From Rhodocyclales bacterium (GTDB taxonomy: Bacteria > Pseudomonadota > Gammaproteobacteria > Burkholderiales > Rhodocyclaceae), in assembly GCA_003105015.1 (NCBI GenBank), contig PQAF01000029.1:62001-126000 (forward strand): a stretch of DNA of 64,000 nucleotides, written 5' to 3'. The notes under the pieces were generated by a model, which saw only the letters and a list, made by a program, of their open reading frames with translations, ran no database searches and was not told the origin of the DNA. The translations under genes and the position numbers were made by a program. Positions 1-6,893 of the stretch are shown piece by piece. Positions within the stretch are counted from its first letter, which is position 1. Each line of letters begins with the position of its first letter.

Positions 1-1058
1 CCGGACTCGGCACGCTGCTCATGACGCTTTCGCCCTTCGTCGGCCGCGGTGGCCCGGTGATGGCCAACTACATTCCCGTGCTGGAAGACCCGGTGTTCCT
101 CTGGGGCCTGGTGATCTTCGGTGCCGGTTCGGTGCTGCTGGTGGCGCGCAGCCTGCTCGCCGCGCCGCGCTGGTCGGCGCCGGAGAACGGCGGCGAGGCG
201 CTGCAGGCGGGCCTCACGCTCGGCCTCGTCCCGGCCATCGTCGCCATCGTCGCCTTCGCCTGGTCCTGGCTGACCATGCCGGGCGGGCTCGACGGCAAGG
301 CCTATTACGAGATCCTCTTCTGGGGCGGCGGCCACGCCCTGCAGTTCATCTGGACGCTGTTCATGCTGGTCGCCTGGCTGTGGCTGGCGAGCGCCTGCGG
401 CGCGCGCGTGCCGATGAGCCCGCGCGTCGCCGTGCTCTGCTTTGCGCTCGCCACGGTGTGCGCGCTGGCGATTCCCGTCGCCTACCTGCTGTGGCCGGCG
501 CACGCCGTCGAGCACCGCAACCTGCTCACCTTCGCCATGGGCCTGGGCGGCGGCCTGCCGATCCTGCCGGTGGCGCTGGCCGTGCTGCTGGCGGTGCGGC
601 CCGGCCAGCCCATCGCCGACGACGCCCGCCCGCTGCGCGCGGCGCTGTATTCCTCGATCGCCCTGTTCTGCTTCGGCGGCCTCATCGGCTTCACCATCGC
701 CGGCAGCAACGTCAAGATCCCGGCGCACTACCACGGCTGCATCGTCGGCGTGACGCTGGCGCTGATGGGCCTCGTCTATCACCTGCTGCCGCGCCTCGGC
801 TACGGCATGCCTTCGCGCAAGTGGGCAACCTTCTCCTCCTACTGCTATGCCGTCGGCCAGGCCATGCACATCGGCGGCCTGATGTGGTCGGGCGGCTACG
901 GCGTGCAGCGCAAGGTGGCCGGCGCCGAGCAGGCGCTGAGAAGCACCAGCGAGATCGTCGCCATGGGCATCATGGGCATGGGCGGCCTCGTCGCCATCAT
1001 CGGCGGTCTGGTCTTCGTCGTCGTCGTGCTGATGGCGATCCGCCGCGCCAGGCATTGA
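1..1058 (+). CDS. Heme-copper-oxidase subunit I-like membrane protein (5' truncated)
   Basis: The reading frame is open to the left edge, so the N-terminus lies outside the window. About 350 residues remain, with roughly nine hydrophobic segments. Histidine clusters fit the metal and heme ligands of the oxidase/NO-reductase superfamily: one in GGHALQF, a pair in AHAVEH, and a pair in IPAHYHGCIVG followed by LMGLVYHLLP. The layout is closer to cbb3/NorB than to aa3 subunits. It is followed six bases later by a small gene and then by convergent denitrification-associated genes, so a role in NO or oxygen metabolism is inferred. The substrate cannot be read from this fragment. Confidence 0.75.
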   Translation, partial: GLGTLLMTLSPFVGRGGPVMANYIPVLEDPVFLWGLVIFGAGSVLLVARSLLAAPRWSAPENGGEALQAGLTLGLVPAIVAIVAFAWSWLTMPGGLDGKAYYEILFWGGGHALQFIWTLFMLVAWLWLASACGARVPMSPRVAVLCFALATVCALAIPVAYLLWPAHAVEHRNLLTFAMGLGGGLPILPVALAVLLAVRPGQPIADDARPLRAALYSSIALFCFGGLIGFTIAGSNVKIPAHYHGCIVGVTLALMGLVYHLLPRLGYGMPSRKWATFSSYCYAVGQAMHIGGLMWSGGYGVQRKVAGAEQALRSTSEIVAMGIMGMGGLVAIIGGLVFVVVVLMAIRRARH

Positions 1059-1063
1059 GCGCC

Positions 1064-1246
1064 ATGGCCGATCCGCGCGACATCGCCGAAGCCGTGCGCC
1101 GCGCCTGCGTCGACGCCGCGCTCGAAGCCTACGAGGATGCGCAGATCCGCGGCCTGTGCCGCGAGGGCGCGTGGGAAGTCGCCATCGAGGCGGTGCGCAC
1201 GCTCGACGTCGCGGCGGTGATTGCCGCCGCCGAGAAAAAGGACTAG
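1064..1246 (+). CDS. Small acidic hypothetical protein, 60 aa
   Basis: The ATG lies five bases after the stop of the upstream oxidase-like gene, so the two are probably cotranscribed. The product is helical and Ala/Glu-rich (starts MADPRDIAEA, ends AAAEKKD) with two cysteines and no membrane segment. The 3' end overlaps the end of the convergent membrane-protein gene by four bases. No family is recognised. Tight spacing after a heme-copper-type subunit suggests an accessory role, but this is inference from position only. Confidence 0.6.
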   Translation: MADPRDIAEAVRRACVDAALEAYEDAQIRGLCREGAWEVAIEAVRTLDVAAVIAAAEKKD

Positions 1247-2358
1247 CGCTTCGCCGCCACCGGCAGCGCCTGCGCGACGAAGGCGGCAAGCCCGACCAGC
1301 GCCAGCCAGGCGCCCGGCGCCCAGCCGAACGCCACCAGCCAGCCGGCCACCACAAAAGTCAGTCCCCGCAGCACGGCGAAGCGGCCCAGCCGCACGCGCG
1401 CGGCGCGATGCCAGTCCGTCTGCACACCGGGCCTCAGCCAGATCGGCAGCAGCTGGCTGACGGCGCCCGTCACCAGCGGCAGCAGGAACGCCAGGAAGAA
1501 GCCGAAGACGGCATCGCCGCCGTCGAGCCGGCGCTGCGCATGCAGCGCGCCGAAGGAGAGCAATACCAGCAGGCCGGCCAGCGCCAGCGCGAGGGACGGC
1601 GCGGCGCCGTGGACGCGCAGCATCTCGGCGTGGAAGCGCGCCACCCAAGCCGTGCCGAGCAGCGCCACCGGCACGAACAGCAGCAGCGCGCCGAGATAGG
1701 CGGCGGGCTGCCACCACGCCGCGCCGGCCGCGATCAGCAGCACGCCGGTCAGCGCCGGCGCCAGCATGCGGCGCAGCCAGCCGGCCGCGTCCGGATCGGG
1801 CCGGCCCGCTGCGGTCGGCAGCAGCACGGCCAGCGTGCCGAGCGCAGTGAGGCCGATGAAGCCGAGCGTGTTGAGGTGGAGATGGAACAGGCGCAATGCA
1901 GCGCGCTGCGCGGGCAGCGCCGGCATCGCCAGCACCGCCGCCAGGGCCAGCGCGAGGCACAGCACCGCTGCGAGATACCAGTGCAGTCCGGCATGCGGCG
2001 CGCCCAGCGCGGCGCGTCCGCGGCGCACGATCCAGGCGGCCATGGCGAGCGCGGCGAGAAACGCCAACCCGGCGCCGGCATGCACGAGCGGATTGAACCA
2101 AGCCGGCTGGACGAAGGCGAGCGCCGCCAGGACGCCGGCGGCGAGCAACGCCAGCGGCAGCCGCCGCATCGCCGCTGCCGGCGTGCCGCTGCGCGTAAGC
2201 ACCGGCACGAAATGCATCATGGCGCCGAAGATCAGCGGCAGGATGCCCGCCGCGAAGGCGACATGCGCGGCGGCGGCAGGACTGGCGCCGCCGGTGAGGA
2301 TCAGCGCCAGCGCCGTCGCGAAGGCGACGACCGCCGCGGCGACGAGAAACGGCAGCAC
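1243..2358 (-). CDS. Polytopic membrane protein, NnrS / heme-copper-like
   Basis: The 371-residue product is almost wholly hydrophobic, with about twelve predicted membrane helices. Conserved-looking histidines lie inside helices, for example HVAF, MMHFVP, FHLHLNTLGF and SFGALHAQ. This arrangement resembles NnrS-type haem/copper membrane proteins, but the classical NnrS WHAHEM-type motif is not visible, so the assignment is tentative. Translation probably begins at GTG (2356-2358). The gene lies 15 bases downstream of the DUF2249 gene on the same strand and is likely in its operon. It contains one copy of the AAAGTCAGT motif (1355-1363). Confidence 0.65.
   Translation of the reverse strand: MLPFLVAAAVVAFATALALILTGGASPAAAAHVAFAAGILPLIFGAMMHFVPVLTRSGTPAAAMRRLPLALLAAGVLAALAFVQPAWFNPLVHAGAGLAFLAALAMAAWIVRRGRAALGAPHAGLHWYLAAVLCLALALAAVLAMPALPAQRAALRLFHLHLNTLGFIGLTALGTLAVLLPTAAGRPDPDAAGWLRRMLAPALTGVLLIAAGAAWWQPAAYLGALLLFVPVALLGTAWVARFHAEMLRVHGAAPSLALALAGLLVLLSFGALHAQRRLDGGDAVFGFFLAFLLPLVTGAVSQLLPIWLRPGVQTDWHRAARVRLGRFAVLRGLTFVVAGWLVAFGWAPGAWLALVGLAAFVAQALPVAAKR
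1355..1363 (+). repeat. AAAGTCAGT 9-mer, first of 11 exact copies
   Basis: Exact copies on the plus strand: 1355-1363, 6618-6626, 13672-13680, 15460-15468, 21726-21734 and 30983-30991. Exact copies on the minus strand (ACTGACTTT on plus): 41228-41236, 45720-45728, 53980-53988, 56691-56699 and 61519-61527. Nine lie inside genes and two sit just after stop codons. At this base composition fewer than one copy is expected in 64 kb. In coding copies the word forces ACT for threonine, a rare codon here. The character resembles a DNA-uptake or other genome-architecture word; its function is unknown. Confidence 0.8.
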
Positions 2359-2373
2359 GGGGCGCCGCCCCGC

Positions 2374-2637
2374 TCAGGCCTGCTTCTTGATGAAATCGAT
2401 GACGATGGCGCCCGGCTCGCGCTGCACGTACTGGATGTCGACTTTCTCGCCGTAGCGCGCGCGCAGCTGGTCGAGCAGCGGCAGCGGATCGTGGTCGTTG
2501 CAGAAGCGCATGGTCTCGCCGGCGAACAGCGCGTCGAGCGCGCCGAAGATGGCGGCGTGGCGGAAGCGCTTGGCGATGCCGCGCGCGTCGAAGGGATAGA
2601 GCTGGTCGGCTTGCAGATGAAGGTGCGGATGGTTCAT
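2374..2637 (-). CDS. DUF2249-domain protein
   Basis: The 87-residue product starts MNHPHLHLQADQLYPFDARG and ends with a short beta-rich segment (DIQYVQREPGAIVIDF). This is the DUF2249 / TusA-like fold often found near denitrification and NO-response genes. An AGGAG ribosome-binding site seven bases before the ATG at 2635-2637 decides the start over an in-frame ATG 30 bases upstream. It is divergent from the cytochrome b fusion gene, and the FNR-type box at 2715-2728 lies between them, so it may share oxygen control. The molecular function is not known; the NnrS-like gene follows on the same strand. Confidence 0.8.
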   Translation of the reverse strand: MNHPHLHLQADQLYPFDARGIAKRFRHAAIFGALDALFAGETMRFCNDHDPLPLLDQLRARYGEKVDIQYVQREPGAIVIDFIKKQA

Positions 2638-2714
2638 GTCTATTCTCCTGTTGGGGTTATTCGCCATCGATGAGTCAGGCGGCGAAATTGTCCTTGCCGC
2701 ATACTTCAGTGGCC

Positions 2715-2756
2715 TTGATGCAAATCATGGAAGGTAAATTATTAAACCCTTATATT
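2715..2756 (+). promoter_or_regulatory. FNR/DNR-type box with class II -10 element
   Basis: TTGAT-GCAA-ATCAT (2715-2728) matches the FNR/ANR/DNR consensus TTGAT-N4-ATCAA at nine of ten positions. A -10 hexamer TATATT lies at 2751-2756. This predicts a start at about 2763, exactly 41.5 bp from the box centre, the classical class II activator spacing. The cytochrome b fusion gene begins 42 bases further on. The same box could also act on the divergent DUF2249 gene. Confidence 0.75.
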
Positions 2757-2804
2757 CCCGCACATTCTTTAAGGTTATCGCCGCCCCACCCCCGGAAGAC
2801 AGCA

Positions 2805-4736
2805 ATGCTCAAACTCATACAAAGAACGCTGCAATGGTTCTTCATGCGCGTCGAAGGCGTCTTCAACATCGCCTTCGGCGACAAGCTGAACCCGCTCTAC
2901 CACCTCGGCACCATCACCTTCTGGCAGTTCTGGCTGGTGTGCATCAGCGGCCTCTACCTCTTCGTGTTCACCGACACCGGCGTCAATGACGCCTACCAGT
3001 CGGTGCAGGAGCTCACGCACGACCAGTGGTGGGCCGGCGGCATCATGCGCAGCGTGCACCGCTACGCCACCGACGGCATGATCCTCACCATGCTGCTGCA
3101 CATGGTGCGCCACTTCGCCTTCGACAAGTACCGCGGCTTCCGCTGGTTCTCCTGGATCACCGGCGTCGTCCTCATCTGGCTGATGTACATCACCGGCATC
3201 AACGGCTTCATGCTGGTGTGGGACCAGCTGGCGCAGTTCGTCACCGTCGCCACCGCCGAGATGCTCGACTGGTTCCCGATGTTCAAGGGCGTGGTGATCC
3301 GCAACTTCATCTTCGAGGGCCACGTCAACGACCGCCTGTTCACCCTGATCGCCTTCATCCACCTCGGCGCCCCGCTGCTGGTGCTGATGCTGATGTGGAT
3401 CCACGTGCAGCGCGTGCCGCGCGCCCACATCAACCCGCCGAATGCGATCGCCATCTGGGTCACGCTCACTTTCGTCGTGCTCTCGCTGGTCAAGCCGGTG
3501 GTGAGCCAGGGGCCGGCCAACCTGTCCGTCGAGGTCGGCCAGATCGACTTCGACTGGTTCCTGCTGGCGATCTACCCGCTCATCTACGACTGGCCGCTGG
3601 AATACCTGTGGGGCATGCTGTTCGGCGTCACCGGCCTGCTCTACCTCACGCCGTGGCTGCCCCCGAAGCGGCGCGGCAGCGCCAAGGCCGAGCTGGACAT
3701 CAGCGTGCATCCCGACAACAAGACGGTGAAGGCCCGCTTCGGCGAGACCATCCTCGACGCCGGCCTGCGCGGCGAGATCAACCTGCCCTACGAATGCCGC
3801 AACGGCGGCTGCGGCATGTGCAAGTGCTCCGTCCTGCAGGGCGAGGTCGATCCCGGCATCTACCAGCCCAGCGTGCTCAGCCCGGCCGAGCGCGCCATGG
3901 GCAAGGTGCTGATGTGCTGCGCCAGTCCGCTCACCGACATCGAGATCGAGTACGAGCCGCAGTTCGCCCTGGCACGCGCCCCGGTGAAGGAATACGTCGG
4001 CACGGTGGACAAAATGGAGAAGCTGACCCACGACGTCATGGGCGTGACGATCAAGCTGCCCGAAGGCCAGCACATCGCCTTCGCCGCCGGCCAGTACATC
4101 AACATCATCCTCGAGGACGGCGAGCGCCGCGCCTTCTCCTTCGCCAGCGCGCCGCACAACGCCCGGAACATCGAGCTGCAGATCCGCCTGGTGCCGGGCG
4201 GGCGCTTCACCACCCACGTCTTCGAGAAGATGAAGGTGGGCGACCCGATCCGCTTCGAGGGCCCGCTCGGCGACTTCGTGCTGCGCGAGTCCACCCGGCC
4301 GATCATCTTCGTCGCCGGCGCCACCGGCTTCGCCCCGGTGAAGAGCATGGTCGAGGACGCCTTCCACCGCGGCCTGAAGCGGCCGATCCGCCTCTACTGG
4401 GGCGTCAAGCAGCGCCGCGACATGTACCTCGCCGACCTGCCCGAACAGTGGCAGCGCGAGCACGAGAACTTCAAGTTCATCCCGGTGCTCTCCGAGCCGG
4501 GCCCGGACGACGCCTGGACCGGCCAGACCGGGCTGGTGCATGAAGCCATCCTGCGCGACTTCCCCAGCCTCGCCGGCAACGAGATCTACGCCTGCGGCTC
4601 GGTGAAGATGGTCGAGGCGATCTTCCCGAAGCTGAAGGACCAGGGCGCCGAGGAAGGCATGTGCTTCTCTGACGCCTTCACCATCTCGGCACGCTCGATG
4701 GCCCTGCAGGTGCCGGCGGAAGAGCCGAAGGCCTGA
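2805..4736 (+). CDS. Cytochrome b / [2Fe-2S] ferredoxin / FAD-NAD(P) reductase fusion
   Basis: A 643-residue three-part protein. Residues 1-285 are a cytochrome b N-terminal-type membrane domain. Two histidine pairs 14 residues apart (H85/H99 and H186/H200) match the bis-His ligands of two b hemes. Residues 295-380 form a plant-type ferredoxin: Cys331, Cys336 and Cys339 (CRNGGCGMC), then a fourth at about 371. Residues 395-640 are a ferredoxin-NADP reductase-like module with the FAD motif RAFS and nucleotide motifs GATGFAPVKS and CGSVKM. The architecture suggests electron flow from NAD(P)H through FAD and FeS to b hemes and the quinone pool, or the reverse. The start at 2805 follows GGAAG; an in-frame ATG 135 bases upstream lies before the predicted transcription start. 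It is controlled by the FNR-type promoter. Confidence 0.9.
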   Translation: MLKLIQRTLQWFFMRVEGVFNIAFGDKLNPLYHLGTITFWQFWLVCISGLYLFVFTDTGVNDAYQSVQELTHDQWWAGGIMRSVHRYATDGMILTMLLHMVRHFAFDKYRGFRWFSWITGVVLIWLMYITGINGFMLVWDQLAQFVTVATAEMLDWFPMFKGVVIRNFIFEGHVNDRLFTLIAFIHLGAPLLVLMLMWIHVQRVPRAHINPPNAIAIWVTLTFVVLSLVKPVVSQGPANLSVEVGQIDFDWFLLAIYPLIYDWPLEYLWGMLFGVTGLLYLTPWLPPKRRGSAKAELDISVHPDNKTVKARFGETILDAGLRGEINLPYECRNGGCGMCKCSVLQGEVDPGIYQPSVLSPAERAMGKVLMCCASPLTDIEIEYEPQFALARAPVKEYVGTVDKMEKLTHDVMGVTIKLPEGQHIAFAAGQYINIILEDGERRAFSFASAPHNARNIELQIRLVPGGRFTTHVFEKMKVGDPIRFEGPLGDFVLRESTRPIIFVAGATGFAPVKSMVEDAFHRGLKRPIRLYWGVKQRRDMYLADLPEQWQREHENFKFIPVLSEPGPDDAWTGQTGLVHEAILRDFPSLAGNEIYACGSVKMVEAIFPKLKDQGAEEGMCFSDAFTISARSMALQVPAEEPKA

Positions 4737-4755
4737 GACATCGGCGCTGCAATGA

Positions 4756-4785
4756 AAAACGGCCTCGCAAGAGGCCGTTTTCTTT
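4756..4785. terminator. Bidirectional rho-independent terminator
   Basis: An 11-bp stem (4756-4766 with 4771-4781) with a GCAA loop. It has T residues on the plus side and an A tract on the other, so it can end both the cytochrome b fusion and the convergent nitronate-monooxygenase gene. Confidence 0.85.
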
Positions 4786-4799
4786 TGGCGCGCCGGGCT

Positions 4800-6047
4800 T
4801 CACTCCGGCAGCGCGACCTTGCCGTCCCTGCTGTACTGGTAATCGCGGAAGATGTGCTCGGCGCTGAGCAGCTGGTAGCTGCCGTCCTCCAGCTTGCGCG
4901 AGGTGTCCTTCAGCCGGTAGGTGTAATGGCCGCAGGTCCAGCAGTCGAAGTTGCGCATGTGGGTGCACAGGCAGGTCTTGTCCCACACCTCGATCTTCTT
5001 GGCCCCGGGATGCAAAGCCACCTCGCGGTAGTAGGCGTCGATGTAGGCGCAGTGGCCGCTCGAATCGAGCAGGTAGCCGTAGGCCTCGCAGTTCGGCCGG
5101 ATGCCCGAGCCGATGGCCGGGCTGCTCTTCAGCATGCGCATCGGATAGCCGGTCGGCGAGATGCCGTTGACCTCGATGTCCTCCTCGCCGGCCTTGAAGT
5201 ACTCCTGCTGCACCTTCGCCGGCAGGCCGCATTCCTTGGCCACCGTGAAGCGCGTCGCCACCTGCACCGCGGCCGAGCCGGTGTCCAGGTAGGACACCGC
5301 ATCCGTGCCGGTGAAGATGCCGCCGGCCGGGATCACCGGGATGTCGAGCTTCTCCTGGCGCAGCCAGTCGAGGATTTCCGTCGTGATGACGCGCAGGTCG
5401 TACTTCATCCAGTCGTCGAGTCCGAAGCCGAGGTGGCCGCCGGCGAGCGGCCCTTCCACCACCACGTAGTCGGGCAGGCGGCCGGTGCGCGCGCTCTTGC
5501 GCAGGAACAACTGCAGGGCGCGCAGCGAGGAGACGATGATGCCGAGCTGGACGTCCTTGAAGCGCGGATGGTCCTCGATCAGACCGAAGGAGCCCAGGTG
5601 CAGGCCGGCGGCGAGCGTGATGCCGTCGATGCCGGCGTCCATGGCCGCCGTGAGACGCACGCGCAGCGTCTCCTTCGGCGCGTTCATGGTGAGCTTCTCC
5701 ATGCAGTTGATGAAGATCAGCCCGTCGCCGCGCTTGGCCTCCATCGTGCTCTGCACGTGCAGCCGGGTCGCCTCGGCGACGTCGGCGAGGTCGAACTTCA
5801 CCTCGGACTTGTCGACGTTGGCGACGTTGTGCTTGTAGCGCTTCTGCTTGACGCTGACGAACTTGGTGTCGTAGCGGCGATCGGAGACCGTCTTGATCAT
5901 CGCATCCGAGATGTGGCCGACGCCGCCCAGGCGGGCCGCCTCCAGCGCCAGTTCCGCCGTGGAGATGTCCACGCCCATGCCGCCGATCATGATCGGCACC
6001 AGTTCCCGTCCGCCGAGCCGCAGGCGGAAATCATCCACGCATTTCAT
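4800..6047 (-). CDS. Nitronate monooxygenase (2-nitropropane dioxygenase) family protein with Cys-rich C-terminus
   Basis: The 415-residue product has a TIM-barrel FMN-enzyme pattern. It shows MIGGMGVDIS near the N-terminus, GIDGITLAAGLH, the family signature EGPLAGGHLGFG and a phosphate-binding PAGGIFTGTDA. Enzymes of this family oxidise alkyl nitronates; related members are enoyl reductases. Unusually, the last about 90 residues carry clustered cysteines (CLCTHM, then CWTCGHYTY), which could bind a metal or cluster. It converges on the cytochrome b fusion and they share a terminator. The substrate is unknown; a link to reactive nitrogen chemistry is only inferred from location. Confidence 0.8.
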   Translation of the reverse strand: MKCVDDFRLRLGGRELVPIMIGGMGVDISTAELALEAARLGGVGHISDAMIKTVSDRRYDTKFVSVKQKRYKHNVANVDKSEVKFDLADVAEATRLHVQSTMEAKRGDGLIFINCMEKLTMNAPKETLRVRLTAAMDAGIDGITLAAGLHLGSFGLIEDHPRFKDVQLGIIVSSLRALQLFLRKSARTGRLPDYVVVEGPLAGGHLGFGLDDWMKYDLRVITTEILDWLRQEKLDIPVIPAGGIFTGTDAVSYLDTGSAAVQVATRFTVAKECGLPAKVQQEYFKAGEEDIEVNGISPTGYPMRMLKSSPAIGSGIRPNCEAYGYLLDSSGHCAYIDAYYREVALHPGAKKIEVWDKTCLCTHMRNFDCWTCGHYTYRLKDTSRKLEDGSYQLLSAEHIFRDYQYSRDGKVALPE

Positions 6048-6170
6048 TGAAGCCTCTGGAATACGGCCGGGGGGCCCCCGGGCGGAAAAGGCGACATTTT
6101 ACGCCATGGCCGGGCACTTACACTCGGAAAACGCGGAATTTCACTGCTAACTAAAGGGATATGCGGCCGC

Positions 6171-6197
6171 CGTCATGCCCGCGGAAGCGGGAATCCA
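6171..6197. repeat. Dispersed palindromic repeat (GCGGAAGC core)
   Basis: CGTCATGCCCGCGGAAGCGG followed by GAATCCA is the common intergenic palindrome of beta/gammaproteobacteria, with arms CCCGC/GCGGG. The frame of the broken hydrolase ends inside it, so its last residues (GFPLPRA) and its stop are repeat-encoded. Confidence 0.75.
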
Positions 6198-6827
6198 TGA
6201 GGCCCGGTGCGCACGAACGCCGCAATATCCCCGGCGACCTCGCGGGAATTCATGATGAAGGTATGCAGGGACGGCACCGTCCGCAGCGGTATGCCCGGCA
6301 ACCGGGTCTCCTCAAGTCCCAGCACGCCATCGTTCGGCGCGTCGCCGAAGAGCGCCAAACGGCCGCGCGGGCCGCCCGTGCCGGCATAGATGCGTCGGCA
6401 CCGCCGGCACCGACAAGGCCGCCATGAAGTCCGGGCACGCCAGCTTCTGCCCCATCTCGCCCGTGAATAGCCTGTACAGGCGCCGGGGCGCGAATTTCCG
6501 CGCTGCCAGGCTGGCGCGCGTCGGCGGCGCCAGCAGGAAGCAGCCGAGCGGCGGCCGGGCCAGCCGCGGCAGGGCGGCGCGGATCAGGACGGTGCCGAGC
6601 GAATGGCCGACGAGGACAAAGTCAGTCCCTGCAGCGCGGCGATCGATAAAGGCCGCGAGCCGCCGGACGCAGCCCTCCCACCCCTCCAGCGCCGCCGAAT
6701 ACGCGAACAGGTCGGGACGCAGCCCCGCCGCCCGCAGGCGCGCCGCCAGCACCAGCATGGCCGCCGGCGTGCGGCCCATGCCGTGGACGAGGATGGCGCG
6801 CGAGTGGCGTTTTGTGGAGGCGTTCAT
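6173..6827 (-). pseudogene. Alpha/beta hydrolase (lipase-like), frameshifted
   Basis: The N-terminal part (from MNASTKRHSRA) has a hydrolase oxyanion motif (ILVHGMG) and the nucleophile elbow GHSLG. The C-terminal part, in another frame, begins YAGTGGPRG and contains LFGDAPNDG and the candidate catalytic His in SLHTFIMN. The two frames join near 6395, where CATCTATGCC needs a one-base removal or two-base addition to restore continuity. No slippery sequence is visible, so this is a mutation or a sequencing error rather than programmed shifting. The frame ends in a dispersed palindrome. It contains one AAAGTCAGT copy (6618-6626). Its upstream neighbour is the defence gene. Confidence 0.7.
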
Positions 6828-6847
6828 AAATCGGCGGGGACGGGGTC

Positions 6848-6890
6848 TGCTACCTATGTCCACAGATTTTTTGTTACCTATCTCCCCGAC
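6848..6890. mobile_element. Possible insertion-sequence end remnant
   Basis: Two near-identical direct repeats, CTACCTATGTCC and TTACCTATCTCC, lie 20-25 bases apart exactly at the border between the hydrolase pseudogene and the 3' end of the AT-richer DUF262 gene. Tandem terminal repeats of this kind are typical of IS21/IS481-type element ends. No transposase is present, so this is at best a scar. Confidence 0.3.
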
Positions 6891-6893
6891 CGG

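Noticed and set aside
1156..2673. Long open frame on the plus strand opposite the NnrS-like and DUF2249 genes (and similar ones at 2775-4541, 17514-19367, 19675-21417, 46768-49455, 50156-52500)
   Set aside because: Low-complexity Arg/His/Gly/Ala-rich translations opposite well-supported genes; they are by-products of high G+C.
6385..6405. Programmed ribosomal frameshift in the hydrolase
   Set aside because: No slippery heptamer, stem-loop or Shine-Dalgarno-like stimulator is seen at the junction.
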